Shown: positions 45,765 to 55,046, counted from the stretch's first letter. The stretch is 64,000 nt of DNA from Pseudonocardia terrae (GCF_021343995.1 NZ_JAJTTE010000027.1:35460-99459), one strand, 5' to 3'. A program made the numbers and translations. The notes: generated by a model from the sequence alone, not told the origin.

Positions 45765-48287
45765 ATGACCGACACCCTGGACCCCACGCTCCCACCCACC
45801 GGGCCCGCCGAGGGCGGCGCGGGCGGTGGCGACCGGATCGAACCGGTCGACATCCAGCAGGAGATGCAGCGCTCCTACATCGACTACGCGATGAGCGTCA
45901 TCGTCGGGCGCGCGCTGCCGCTCGTCGAGGACGGCCTCAAGCCGGTGCACCGGCGCGTCCTGTACTCGATGGGGGAGAACGGCTTCCGGCCGGAACGCTC
46001 CTACGTCAAGTGCGCCCGCGTCGTCGGCGAGGTGATGGGTAACTACCACCCGCACGGCGACTCGGCGATCTACGACGCGCTCGTCCGGCTCGCCCAGCCG
46101 TGGTCCATGCGCTACCCGCTGATCGACGGGCAGGGCAACTTCGGCTCCCGGGGCAACGACCCCGCCGCCGCCATGCGGTACACGGAGTGCCGGCTCACCC
46201 CGCTCGCCATGGCGATGCTCCAGGACATCGAGGAAGACACCGTCGACTTCCTCGACAACTACGACGGGAAGACGCAGGAGCCCGTCGTCCTGCCGTCGCG
46301 GGTGCCCAACCTGCTGATCAACGGTTCGGTCGGCATCGCCGTCGGGATGGCCACCAACATCCCACCGCACAACCTGCGCGAGGTCGGCGAGGGCGTCATC
46401 TGGGCGCTGGACCACCACGAGGCCTCGGACGAGGAGCTCCTCGACGCGCTCATGGAGCGCATCAAGGGCCCGGACTTCCCGACCGCCGGCCTCATCGTCG
46501 GGCGGGACGGCATCGAGTCGGCCTACCGCACCGGCCGCGGCTCGGTGCGGATGCGCTCGGTCGTCGAGGTGGAGGAGGACGCCAAGGGGCGGACCATCCT
46601 CGTCGTCACGGAGCTGCCGTACCAGGTCAACCCGGACAACCTCGTCGAGTCCATCGCGAGCATGATCCGCGACGGCAAGATGACCGGGATCTCCGAGATC
46701 AACGACGAGTCCTCGGACCGCGTCGGCATGCGGATCGTGTTCACGCTCAAGCGCGACGCCGTGGCCAAGGTCGTGCTGAACAACCTCTACAAGCACAGCC
46801 AGCTGCAGACCGGCTTCGGCGTGAACATGCTGGCCATCGTCGACGGGGTGCCGCGCACGCTGCGGCTGGACCAGGTCATCCGGAACTACATCCGGCATCA
46901 GATCGAGGTCATCGTCCGGCGCACCCGCTACCGGCTGCGCAAGGCCGAGGAGCGGGCCCACATCCTGCGTGGTCTGGTCAAGGCGCTCGACGCGCTCGAC
47001 GAGGTCATCGCGCTGATCCGGGCGTCGGAGACGGTCGACGTCGCGCGGCAGGGCCTCATCGAGCTGCTCGAGATCGACGAGATCCAGGCCCAGGCCATCC
47101 TCGACATGCAGCTCCGCCGGCTGGCCGCGCTCGAGCGCCAGAAGATCATCGACGAGCTGGCCGAGATCGAGGAGACCATCCGCGACCTGCAGGACATCCT
47201 CGACCGGCCCGAGCGGCAGCGGCAGATCGTCAAGGACGAGCTGACCGAGATCGTCGAGAAGCACGGCGACGAGCGGCGCACCCGGCTCGTCGCCGACGAC
47301 GGCGACGTCACCAACGAGGACCTCATCGCCGTCGAGGACGTGGTCGTCACGATCACCGAGACCGGCTACGCGAAGCGCACCAAGACCGACCTGTACCGGG
47401 CGCAGAAGCGCGGCGGCAAGGGCGTGCAGGGCGCCACGCTGAAGCAGGACGACATCGTCGCCCACTTCTTCGTGTGCTCCACGCACGACTGGATGCTGTT
47501 CTTCACGAACAAGGGCCGCGTGTACCGGCTCAAGGCCTACGAGCTGCCCGAGGCGAACCGCAACGCCCGCGGCCAGCACGTCGCCAACCTGCTGGCCTTC
47601 CAGCCGGACGAGCACATCGCCCAGGTCATGCAGATCAAGGACTACCAGGCCGCGCCGTACCTCGTCCTCGCGACGCGGAACGGCCTGGTCAAGAAGTCCC
47701 GGCTCGAGGACTTCGACTCGAACCGCTCCGGCGGCCTGATCGGCATCAACCTGCGGGACGAGGACGAGCTGATCGGCGCGGTGCTCTGCGCCGCGGACGA
47801 CGACCTGCTGCTCGTCTCGGCGGAGGGCCAGTCGATCCGGTTCACCGCCAGCGACGAGGTGCTGCGCCCGATGGGCCGGGCCACCTCCGGCGTGCTGGGC
47901 ATGCGCTTCAACGACGGGGACCGGCTGCTGTCGATCGGCGTCGTCCAGCCCGACCGCTTCGTCCTGGTCGCCACCGCGGGCGGGTACGCGAAGCGCACCC
48001 CGATCGAGGACTACCCGGTCCAGGGTCGTGGCGGCAAGGGAGTGTTGACCCTCCAGTACGACCGCAGGCGTGGCACGCTGGTCGGCGCACTCATCGTCGG
48101 GATCGACGACGAGCTGTACGCGATCACGTCGACCGGCGGCGTCATCCGGACCTCGGCCCGCGAGGTGCGGAAGGCCGGCCGGCAGACGAAGGGGGTCCGC
48201 CTCATGAACCTCGGCGAGAACGCCACGCTGCTGGCGGTCGCGCGCAACGCGGAGGACGATGCGGACGCCCCCGAGGTGACCGGCTGA
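45765..48287 (+). CDS. gyrA: DNA gyrase subunit A
   Basis: 840 aa. Catalytic Tyr lies in AAMRYTECRL. The quinolone region reads HPHGDSAIYDALVRLAQPW, so the position of M. tuberculosis Ala90 is Ser, as in quinolone-susceptible Escherichia coli. The GyrA-box in the C-terminal beta-pinwheel reads QKRGGKGVQG and several related blades follow. ATG 45765 has AGAAGGACG upstream; an in-frame start at 45723 is rejected for lack of a family match. Confidence 0.98.
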   Translation: MTDTLDPTLPPTGPAEGGAGGGDRIEPVDIQQEMQRSYIDYAMSVIVGRALPLVEDGLKPVHRRVLYSMGENGFRPERSYVKCARVVGEVMGNYHPHGDSAIYDALVRLAQPWSMRYPLIDGQGNFGSRGNDPAAAMRYTECRLTPLAMAMLQDIEEDTVDFLDNYDGKTQEPVVLPSRVPNLLINGSVGIAVGMATNIPPHNLREVGEGVIWALDHHEASDEELLDALMERIKGPDFPTAGLIVGRDGIESAYRTGRGSVRMRSVVEVEEDAKGRTILVVTELPYQVNPDNLVESIASMIRDGKMTGISEINDESSDRVGMRIVFTLKRDAVAKVVLNNLYKHSQLQTGFGVNMLAIVDGVPRTLRLDQVIRNYIRHQIEVIVRRTRYRLRKAEERAHILRGLVKALDALDEVIALIRASETVDVARQGLIELLEIDEIQAQAILDMQLRRLAALERQKIIDELAEIEETIRDLQDILDRPERQRQIVKDELTEIVEKHGDERRTRLVADDGDVTNEDLIAVEDVVVTITETGYAKRTKTDLYRAQKRGGKGVQGATLKQDDIVAHFFVCSTHDWMLFFTNKGRVYRLKAYELPEANRNARGQHVANLLAFQPDEHIAQVMQIKDYQAAPYLVLATRNGLVKKSRLEDFDSNRSGGLIGINLRDEDELIGAVLCAADDDLLLVSAEGQSIRFTASDEVLRPMGRATSGVLGMRFNDGDRLLSIGVVQPDRFVLVATAGGYAKRTPIEDYPVQGRGGKGVLTLQYDRRRGTLVGALIVGIDDELYAITSTGGVIRTSAREVRKAGRQTKGVRLMNLGENATLLAVARNAEDDADAPEVTG

Positions 48288-48360
48288 GGCCGGCCCACCC
48301 GGTGACGCCGCTGACCGGCAGGTTGTCCTGCACGCCGACCGACGAGGAGTGCTCCACCTC

Positions 48361-49350
48361 GTGAGCGAGAACGAAGAGCCGGCAACGCCGCCGGGCGCCA
48401 AGGACGAGGGGCGCGTGGCCACGGACAGCCCCGACTCGCCCCAGCTGCCCGCCGACGGCGCCGCGACGCCGGCCGAGACCCACACGGCCGAGGACCGGAC
48501 CACGCCCGCGGCCGCCGAGGCGGGGTCGGGGAACGGGTCCGTGTCGCCCGTGTCATCGACGACGTCCGTGACCTCGGTCAACGGGTCGGCCAACGGGTCC
48601 GCGGGGTCCGTGTCGGTGGGGACCGACGGTGCGTCGGCCCGGCCGGTGCCGAGCCCGCGGCCCGAGGGTGCATCGAGCCCGGCGGGGTCGGAGGGCGCGG
48701 AGGCGGGGGAGACCCATGAGGTCCACCCCGGCACCGTGCCCACGCCTCCGCCGTGGCGGCGTGCGCAGGGCGAGGAGGGCGCCGAGCCGGTGCGAACGCC
48801 CCGCCCGGCGGCGCAGCGCTCACCGGCGGTGGACTCGCTGCTCAGCGAGGCACCCACGGCCTACATCGACCGGAGCCGCTCCCCGGGCGCAGACGCGACC
48901 GCGGACGCCTCGGCCGGGACCGCGAATCTTCCGGGCGGTACCCGGGCCGAGGTCCACGCCGAGGTGCCGAACGTCGCCGGTCGCGCCCCGCGGCAGGCGT
49001 TGCTGCAGGTCAAGCGGTTCGACCCGTGGTCGGTGCTCAAGCTGGCGCTGGTCCTGGCCGTGGTGCTGTTCTTCATCTGGCTCGTCGCCGTCGGCGTGCT
49101 CTACGGCGTGCTCGACGGGATGGGCGTCTGGGACCGGCTCAACGGCACCTACGCCGACCTGGTCTCCGGCGGCGGCCAGAGCGGCGGCGGCTCGCTCATC
49201 AGCGCCGGCAGCGTCTTCGGCTTCGCCGCGATCATCGGCGCGATCAACAGCCTGCTGTTCGCGGTGGCCCTCACCGTGGGTGCGTTCGTCTACAACGTCT
49301 CCGCCGACCTCGTCGGTGGGATCGAGGTCACGCTCTCCGAGCGCGACTGA
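48361..49350 (+). CDS. DUF3566 domain membrane protein
   Basis: 329 aa. The first 200 residues are Ser/Thr/Pro/Glu-rich and probably disordered. The DUF3566 domain is about 215-329: VKRFDPWSVLKLALVLAVV, two membrane helices (about 222-245 and 280-305) with NGTYADLVSGG between them, and YNVSADLVGGIEVTLSERD at the end. It matches Rv0007, always just after gyrA in actinobacteria; function unknown (some homologs affect division or envelope). GTG 48361 has GACGAGGAG upstream. Confidence 0.92.
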   Translation: MSENEEPATPPGAKDEGRVATDSPDSPQLPADGAATPAETHTAEDRTTPAAAEAGSGNGSVSPVSSTTSVTSVNGSANGSAGSVSVGTDGASARPVPSPRPEGASSPAGSEGAEAGETHEVHPGTVPTPPPWRRAQGEEGAEPVRTPRPAAQRSPAVDSLLSEAPTAYIDRSRSPGADATADASAGTANLPGGTRAEVHAEVPNVAGRAPRQALLQVKRFDPWSVLKLALVLAVVLFFIWLVAVGVLYGVLDGMGVWDRLNGTYADLVSGGGQSGGGSLISAGSVFGFAAIIGAINSLLFAVALTVGAFVYNVSADLVGGIEVTLSERD

Positions 49351-49469
49351 GATCCGTGCCGTGGCGCCCCGTCGACGGGCCGCCGACCTGCGGATTCACC
49401 TCCCGCCCCGGTTCGAGGGGCCGGTGCGGGAGGCCTGCAGGGGGTCATGTATCGTCGTTCCTGCCGCAG

Positions 49470-49543
49470 GGGCCTATAGCTCAGTTGGTTAGAGCGCATC
49501 GCTGATAACGATGAGGTCGCTGGTTCAAATCCAGCTAGGCCCA
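49470..49543 (+). tRNA. tRNA-Ile (GAT anticodon)
   Basis: 74 nt. Acceptor arms GGGCCTA and TAGGCCC pair fully. D-arm TAGCTCAGTTGGTTAGAG, anticodon arm CATCG-CTGATAA-CGATG with anticodon GAT, T-arm CTGGTTCAAATCCAG. CCA is not encoded (ACT follows). Confidence 0.97.
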
Positions 49544-49576
49544 CTCCTCCCGGCACCGGCACCGAAGGTGATCGAC

Positions 49577-49684
49577 GTGAAGAAGATCCTCGCTCTCCTC
49601 GCCGCAGCCGGCGCCGCGATCCTGGTCCTCCTCAAGGTCAAGAACCGTCCCGGCGAGGACCCCTGGCACGAAGCCACGAAGTGA
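49577..49684 (+). CDS. DLW-39 family small membrane protein
   Basis: 35 aa from GTG 49577 (38 aa if GTG 49568 is used). KKILALLAAAGAAILVLLKV forms one membrane helix, then a charged tail ending DPWHEATK. The family is short, lies between tRNA-Ile and tRNA-Ala near gyrA in actinobacteria, and usually carries Asp-Leu-Trp; here it is Asp-Pro-Trp. Function unknown. The position is what makes the call. Confidence 0.82.
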   Translation: MKKILALLAAAGAAILVLLKVKNRPGEDPWHEATK

Positions 49685-49725
49685 ACGCCTGCACCTCGGG
49701 CCGCGCGCGGTAGCGTGGGCCCCAC

Positions 49726-49798
49726 GGGGACGTAGCTCAATTGGCAGAGCACCGCCTTTGCAAGGCGGGGGTTAGGGGTTCGATTCCCCTCGTCTCCA
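49726..49798 (+). tRNA. tRNA-Ala (TGC anticodon)
   Basis: 73 nt. Acceptor arms GGGGACG and CGTCTCC pair (one G-T). D-arm TAGCTCAATTGGCAGAGC, anticodon arm CCGCC-TTTGCAA-GGCGG with anticodon TGC, T-arm GGGGTTCGATTCCCC. The next bases ACC give no full encoded CCA tail. An integrase-like fragment begins 85 bp downstream, so its 3' end is a candidate attachment site. Confidence 0.97.
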
Positions 49799-49806
49799 CC
49801 ACCTCT

Positions 49807-49826
49807 GACCAGCGCTAACGCTGGTC
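49807..49826 (+). terminator. Short hairpin after tRNA-Ala
   Basis: GACCAGCG (49807-49814) pairs with CGCTGGTC (49819-49826), loop CTAA. No T tract. It could end the tRNA transcript. Confidence 0.6.
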
Positions 49827-49883
49827 GCAAGATCGCTCGACCACTGTGATGGCAATGACAGTGGCAATGGCTACCGTCGCTGG

Positions 49884-50087
49884 GTGGCCAAGAACCCGCC
49901 GAAGCCCCGCACCGAGGGGATGATCCGGCGCCGCGGCAACTCCTTCCAGGCGATCCTCTTCGCGGAGCACCGGATGGACGGGCCACACGAGTGCTGGGAG
50001 GTCCGGCAGGTCACCTGGTGTGCTTCGTGGGCGCATCGGGAGTCGGTGTCGGGAGCCGGGAGTCGCGGGATGTCTGCGCCGGCCTGA
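49884..50087 (+). pseudogene. Truncated tyrosine-recombinase (integrase) N-terminus
   Basis: The first 28 residues (MAKNPPKPRTEGMIRRRGNS then FQAILFA) have the look of the AP2-like arm-binding start of actinobacterial phage/ICE integrases. After about codon 30 the frame reads HRMDGPHECWEVRQV and other text with no match, and it ends at 50087. No catalytic domain (R-H-R-Y) is left anywhere nearby. The location, 85 bp after tRNA-Ala, is where an integrase of a tRNA-inserted element would sit. It is probably a relic. Confidence 0.6.
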
Positions 50088-50172
50088 CGCCTTGTTCACC
50101 GACGCCGCGGTCATGCGCTCCCCGCCTCTGGGCTCGACCGGAGACAACGCCGAGTCGCTCAGCTCGTCCGAG

Positions 50173-50374
50173 TCATCCGAGAAGGCGTTTGGCTGCGCGT
50201 GCCACGCGCGGCACCTGGCTGCTGAGCAGGACACCAGCCACGGCGAAGTCGGTGGGCGGGTAGGAATGAAATCGAACGTTCACCGCCTCGGGTTCGGCCG
50301 TCGGTCAACGCTTCCGCTATCCGGGCACGATGCTCACCCGGGATCTGAGGGCACGTGACGCGCAGGTACGGCAC
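50173..50374 (-). pseudogene. Frameshifted tautomerase family gene
   Basis: GTG 50374 has a strong Shine-Dalgarno (AAGGAGG at about 50380-50386) and starts MPYLRVTCPQIPGEHRARIA, with the catalytic Pro2 of the 4-oxalocrotonate tautomerase family, to EALTD. About 30 codons in, the match moves to another frame: EAVNVRFHSYPPTDFAVAG followed by VLLS, ending at a TGA (50173-50175). One indel near 50300 would explain it. The protein is shorter than typical fused tautomerases. The gene looks inactive unless it is a sequencing error. Confidence 0.55.
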
Positions 50375-50583
50375 GACGACCTCCTTCCACCTTGGGGCGC
50401 ATCAGGACCGCCCCGCGGCGCCGCCGACCCGCGTACTACGCCTGAGCTCGCCGCCGCGGCGGTGACCAGTCGATGATAGGCGTGGTAGATCCTCGCGATC
50501 GCGAGAGCGCCACGACCGAAGACGAGCGCGGCGAGCCCGGTAAGGACTGCGGTGTCCAGCACGACCGGGGCCGGCGCTGCCAC
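50317..50583 (-). CDS. Hypothetical small protein, doubtful
   Basis: 88 aa from GTG 50583. One hydrophobic segment, VVLDTAVLTGLAALVFGRGA, then a Tyr/His-rich bit (ARIYHAYHRLV). The end overlaps the tautomerase gene in another frame. No family is recognised. Third-position GC is moderately high, so it may be a real or decaying gene; nothing else supports it. Confidence 0.25.
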   Translation of the reverse strand: MAAPAPVVLDTAVLTGLAALVFGRGALAIARIYHAYHRLVTAAAASSGVVRGSAAPRGGPDAPQGGRRSSCRTCASRALRSRVSIVPG

Positions 50584-50653
50584 TGCCTGCCCCCCGTACG
50601 GTCCAACTCGTGACGACAGCGATGGTCGCCGACGCGCGCAGGAGGCAAGTGAC

Positions 50654-51784
50654 ATGAACACGACCTCTGGGCGGCGCGTCTGTGCCCGGCGCAAGGCGGC
50701 CTCGTTGGCCTCGTTCTTCCCGGGCTACTTCGCCCTGGTGATGGCGACCGGGATCATCGCGATCGGCTGCCGGCTCGTCGGGATCCCCGTGCTCGACCTG
50801 CTGCTCTACGCCATCGCAGGCGTCGGCTACGTCGTCATTGCCGGCTGCACCCTTGCCCGCCTGTTCGGCTACCCGCGGCTGCTCCTGGCCGATCTGACCG
50901 ACCATGCCAAGGGCTTCGCCTTCACCACCGCGGTCGCCGCCAGCGAAGTTCTCGGCTCGGCGAGCGCGATCCTGCTCGGCTGGTGGACTCCGGCGCTCGT
51001 GCTGTGGTGGATCGGCCTTGCGCTGTGGGCCGTGCTGCTCTATACGACGTTGATCGCGGTCGTGCTGCGGGTGGACAAGCCCGATTTCGGAGCCGGCATC
51101 AACGGGACCTGGTTCCTGCTCACCGTCGCCACCGAATCCCTGGTGGTGCTGGGGGCGCTGCTGCTGCCCCGCCTGGGTGGCGAGCCGCTGGCGTTCGCCT
51201 GCCTGGCGTTCTTCTGCCTCGGCATCGTGCTCTACCTGATCGTCATGACGATGGTGTTCCTGCGCTGGACCTTCGCCCGGATCGGCCCGAACGAGGAGGA
51301 CCCACCCACCTGGATCGCTGCCGGCGCGGTGGCGATCATCGTGCTCGCCGGGTCGAACCTGCTGCTGGCGCGCACGGCCGACCCGCGAATCGACCGGCTG
51401 GCTCCGGTCCTCGAGCTGCTCGTCGTGCTCGCCTGGGCCACCGCCACCTTCTGGTTCCCGCTCATGGTCGCCATCGGCGTGTGGCGCCACGTCGTCAACA
51501 GGATCCCGCTGCGCTACCACCCCTCGTACTGGGCGCTGGTGTTCCCGCTGGGCATGTACGCCGTCGCCACCTTCCGCATGCGGCTGGCGATCGGGCTCGA
51601 CCTGCTCGGCTGGCTGCCCGCCGTCGTGCTCACGCTCGCCCTGGTCGGCTGGGCTGCGACGTTCACCGGCCTCACTCACCGCGGCGTGCTACTGATCGTC
51701 CACGTCTTCACGGGTGGTGAGGCAGGCCACGGTGAGGATGAGGATCCAGACAGGAAGCTGGGCCCGGGGAGCCCTGGGGACTGA
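50654..51784 (+). CDS. SLAC1/TehA family (TDT) transporter
   Basis: 376 aa with about ten hydrophobic helices. The first, SLASFFPGYFALVMATGIIA, matches the SLAC1/TehA start (FxPGxFAxVMAT). Others include GTWFLLTVATESLVVLGALL with the conserved Trp/Phe gate region. Members carry anions, dicarboxylates or sulfite, or give tellurite resistance; the substrate here is unknown. ATG 50654 has GGAGG 8 nt upstream. It lies in the decayed segment after tRNA-Ala and seems the only intact gene for 2 kb. The C-terminal tail is acidic. Confidence 0.88.
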   Translation: MNTTSGRRVCARRKAASLASFFPGYFALVMATGIIAIGCRLVGIPVLDLLLYAIAGVGYVVIAGCTLARLFGYPRLLLADLTDHAKGFAFTTAVAASEVLGSASAILLGWWTPALVLWWIGLALWAVLLYTTLIAVVLRVDKPDFGAGINGTWFLLTVATESLVVLGALLLPRLGGEPLAFACLAFFCLGIVLYLIVMTMVFLRWTFARIGPNEEDPPTWIAAGAVAIIVLAGSNLLLARTADPRIDRLAPVLELLVVLAWATATFWFPLMVAIGVWRHVVNRIPLRYHPSYWALVFPLGMYAVATFRMRLAIGLDLLGWLPAVVLTLALVGWAATFTGLTHRGVLLIVHVFTGGEAGHGEDEDPDRKLGPGSPGD

Positions 51785-51882
51785 GGAATTTCGCGCCGCC
51801 GAGCGACATGGATCAGGCCGGGCGGAGAGCGCTTCTCGGTGAGATGTGATCGGCCCAGCGGCCGACGTCAGGCCGTTGGATA

Positions 51883-52062
51883 TCAGGTCTCGGGGGGCGT
51901 GGACGCAAGGTGGGTGAAGCGCTCCGCCAGGGCCATGCGAGCCGCCAGGGCGGCTGTCGCCAGCAACCATGTCACCTGCAGCCAGGTCGGCCCCCATAGC
52001 ACCAGCGCGCCCGAGGCCATGATCGCGAGTCGGAAAGAGGCCCGCTGTGTGTCCTCGCCCAT
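51883..52062 (-). CDS. Hypothetical small membrane protein, doubtful
   Basis: 59 aa from ATG 52062. Two hydrophobic stretches, FRLAIMASGALVLW and TWLLATAALAARMALAE. No family is recognised. The rest of the 414-bp gap (51785-52198) holds nothing else I can support. The longer frame to 52173 lacks a better start signal. It may be a gene remnant. Confidence 0.35.
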   Translation of the reverse strand: MGEDTQRASFRLAIMASGALVLWGPTWLQVTWLLATAALAARMALAERFTHLASTPPET

Positions 52063-52198
52063 CCAGCCACCGTGCCAGCACGACGCGGCGGGCGCGATCC
52101 GCCACGTCGCGGAACGACCCCCTGCGGTCGGCGCCTCTCGAGCCCGCGACCATGGGTCGTGGCCCTCGATCATCGACTCGGCAGGGGACGCGCGGGCG

Positions 52199-53557
52199 CT
52201 ACGTCCTCGGGGTTCTCCGGGCGTATTCCTGCATGAACGTGGCTTCGACCCGGGCCATGTTCTCGATCTCGGAGGGGTCGACGCTTCCGGTCGGGGCGTG
52301 GATGAGGCAGCGGGGTTCCTCGACGCCGATGAGCATGATCTCGGCGTCGGGGAAGGTGTCCTGGAAGACGTTGCAGAGCGGGATGGAGCCGCCCTGGCCC
52401 TGGTAGGTGACGTCGCGGCCGTAGACGTCCTTCATCGCGGCGGTCATGGCGTCGAAGCCGGGGCCGGTGAGGGAGCCGGTGAAGGGCTGGCCCTCGGCCT
52501 CGGGCCGCACCTCGATCCGGACGTTCCACGGCGCGACGTCGTGGAGATGCCGGGTGAGCGCGTCGCGTGCCTCGACCGCGTCCGTCCCGGGCGGGACGCG
52601 CAGGTTGAGCCGGGCCCGGGCGGAGGGTTGGATCGCCGCGGAGGAGCCGACGACCCGCGGGCAGTCGATGCCGAGGACGGTGACGGCGGGGCGGGCCCAG
52701 ACGAGGTCGGACACGCGGCCGTCGCCGAGGAGGTCGACCCCGTCGAGGACGGTGGCGTCGGTGCGGAACCGGTCGGCGGGATAGTCGGCGCCCTGCCAGG
52801 TCTGGGTGGCGTCCAGCCCCCGGACGGTGGTGTTGCCGTGCTCGTCGCGGAGCGTGGCGAGGATGTGGACGAGCGCGGCGAGGGCGTCGGGTGCCGCGCC
52901 GCCGAACATGCCGGAGTGCATGGAACTGGCCAGGGTCTGCACCTCGACGACGACGTTGGCGAGGCCGCGCAGGCTGGTGGTGAGGCTGGGGACGCCGACG
53001 GCGAAGTTCCCCGCGTCGCAGACGAGGATGGTGTCGGGGCGCAACAGGTCGGCGTTGTCGGGCACGAACGCCTCGAGGCCTCCGGTGCCCTGCTCCTCGG
53101 AGTCCTCGCCGACGATCTTCAGGTTGACCGGGTAGTCGCCGTTGAACGCGCGCAGCGCCGTGAGGTGCATGGCGATGTTGCCCTTGCAGTCGGCGGCGCC
53201 GCGGCCGTACCAGCGGCCGTCGACCTCGGTGAGCTGCCAGACCGGGGTGCGCCAGGCGGCGTCGTCGAGGGGCGGTTGGACGTCGTGGTGGAAGTAGAGC
53301 AGCACGGTCGGAGCGCCGGGCGGACCGTCGGCGTGGCCGCAGACGGCCTTGCTGCCGTCCGGGGTCGGGTGGGTGGCCACGTCGCGGAAACCGAGTTCGC
53401 GGAACGCCTGGGCGGTCCACTCGGCCATGCGCTCGCACTCCTCCGGCGGGAACTGGGCGGCGTCGTGCACGGAGCGGAAGGCCACCATCTCGGCGAGGTC
53501 GTCGTGGGCGCGCGGCATCAGGGCGCGGATGGCCGACTGCAGGGCGGTGTCGGGCAC
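52199..53557 (-). CDS. M20 family dipeptidase
   Basis: 452 aa. M20 zinc-peptidase signatures: LLYFHHDVQP (first metal His/Asp), GRGAADCKGNIAMHL (bridging Asp), VGEDSEEQGTGGLEAFV (catalytic Glu pair) and VCDAGN. The dimerisation lid runs about 190-320. It resembles cytosolic actinobacterial dipeptidases with CNDP-type order. The GTG at 53557 begins MPDTALQSAIRALMP. It follows the MFS fragment closely on the same strand (9 bp), though that fragment is broken. Confidence 0.93.
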   Translation of the reverse strand: MPDTALQSAIRALMPRAHDDLAEMVAFRSVHDAAQFPPEECERMAEWTAQAFRELGFRDVATHPTPDGSKAVCGHADGPPGAPTVLLYFHHDVQPPLDDAAWRTPVWQLTEVDGRWYGRGAADCKGNIAMHLTALRAFNGDYPVNLKIVGEDSEEQGTGGLEAFVPDNADLLRPDTILVCDAGNFAVGVPSLTTSLRGLANVVVEVQTLASSMHSGMFGGAAPDALAALVHILATLRDEHGNTTVRGLDATQTWQGADYPADRFRTDATVLDGVDLLGDGRVSDLVWARPAVTVLGIDCPRVVGSSAAIQPSARARLNLRVPPGTDAVEARDALTRHLHDVAPWNVRIEVRPEAEGQPFTGSLTGPGFDAMTAAMKDVYGRDVTYQGQGGSIPLCNVFQDTFPDAEIMLIGVEEPRCLIHAPTGSVDPSEIENMARVEATFMQEYARRTPRT

Positions 53558-53566
53558 GGCGGACTC

Positions 53567-54013
53567 CTACCGGGTGTCGGGTGCGGATGTGCTGGTGGTG
53601 GTCGGGGTGGCGGCGCGGGCGTGGCGGGGCCAGAGCAGCGCGACGAGTCCGCAGACGACCAGGACGAGGACGGCGAGCACCACCATGGTCACGGCGAGGC
53701 CGCGGGTGAAGGCGGCGACGGCGGCGTGGGTGACGACGTCGGCGAGGCCGGCAGGGAGGGAGGCGATCGCCTGCTCGAAGGAGGAGGAGTTGACCAGGGC
53801 CTGGTGGGCGCGGTCGATCTGCTCGGGAGAGAGCCCCGAGGCGGCGAAGGCGTCGGCGGCCTCCGCGGTGGTGCGTCCGCGCGTGATCGCGGAGAGGACG
53901 GCGACGCCGAGCGCGCCGCCGACCATGCTGGACATCTTGAACACCCCGGCGGCGGTGCCCGCGAGGTCCGCCGGCACCTCGCCCACGGCGGTGTCGGAGA
54001 TCGGCGTGGACGG
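53567..54013 (-). pseudogene. C-terminal fragment of a DHA2-type MFS drug transporter
   Basis: About 148 codons. It begins abruptly at GLPSTPISDTAVGEVPADLA, a DHA2 (EmrB/QacA) segment, and continues GTAAGVFKMSSMVGGALGVA, then a last membrane helix (VTMVVLAVLVLVVCGLVALL). The other 10-12 helices are gone. It is joined directly to the APC permease piece, in a different frame, at about 54014. Both parts read leftward. It cannot make a working transporter. Confidence 0.75.
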
Positions 54014-55046
54014 CAGGCCTTGTTGGTCTTCTGGAAGTACGGGGGCAGGTAGCCGCCGTCCTTCGCGACCAGCAGCAGGCTCCGCGACGGCCCGGACAGC
54101 CAGGTCATGAACCCGGCGAGGGAGGCGACGACGATGGCGAGGCCGACGATCGGGACCAGCCAGCCGAGGCCGAAATTGGAGAACACGGCTTCGAAGGCCT
54201 GCATGACGCCGGCGGTGAGGCTGATCTGGTCGGCCGGGACCACCCAGGAGATCGTCAGCGGCGGCAGGATCAGCACGACGAGCACGAGCGCGACCGCCAG
54301 GAACATCGCCTTCGGGAACTGCTTGGCCGGTTTCTCCAGCTCGTTGACGTGCACGGCGTTCATCTCCATGCCGGAGTAGGCGCCGAAGTTGCTGACGATC
54401 AGCACGATGCTGGCGATGCCGGTCCAGGCGGGCAGCAGGTTGTCCGCGGCCATGGGCGCGGCCGACGGGTTGCCCTGGGCCAGGTAGACGATGCCGCGGA
54501 CGACCAGCAGCGCCCCGGGGATCAGTGTTCCGACGAGGACGCCGCTGGAGGCGAGCTTGGCGATCACGCCGATGCCGCCGCGCAGCGCGAGGAGCACTCC
54601 GAGCCAGTACACCGCGATGATCACCACCGCGGTGAAGACCCCGCTGGAGGCGAGATCGGGGTCGATGACGTAGGCGAGCGTGCTGGCGACGAACGAGAGC
54701 AGGGCGGGTTATAGAAGATCGTCATGGCGAACTGGTGCCAGGCGGCGGCGAAGCCCATGTTCGGGGACATCCCTTCGGTCACCCACCGATAGACGCCGCC
54801 CGACCAGCCGGACGCGAGCTCGGCGGAGACCAGCGCGGTCGGGATCAGGAACACGATCGCCGGGAGCACGTAGAGGAACACACAGGCCAGCCCGTAGACG
54901 GCCATGGTCGGCGCCGGGCGCAGGCTGGCCACCGAGGACACGGTCATCAGGGCCAGCGCGGTCCACGAGATCGTGCCCGCGGAGATCCGGCGTTTCGCCG
55001 GGGCGGCCGCCCGCGCCTCGCCGGCGCCGAGAGCATCGCTGGTCAT
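54014..55046 (-). pseudogene. APC family amino-acid permease, frameshifted and 3'-truncated
   Basis: ATG 55046 starts MTSDALGAGEARAAAPAKRR, then ISWTALALMTVSSVASLRPA as helix 1. The frame carries to MTIFYNP near 54714, after which the permease reading continues one base over: PALLSFVASTLAYVIDPDL, then FTAVVIIAVYWLGVL. It follows that frame through MEMNAVHVNELEKPAKQFP to YLPPYFQKTNK and stops at the MFS junction. The match is to glutamate:GABA-antiporter-like permeases. About 90-120 C-terminal residues are lost. Confidence 0.75.

Noticed and set aside
43587..48857. A 1756-codon open frame on the minus strand
   Set aside because: It is antisense to gyrB and gyrA, an effect of very high GC and codon bias. 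It has no start signal and its composition is Leu/Val/Asp/Arg-rich noise.
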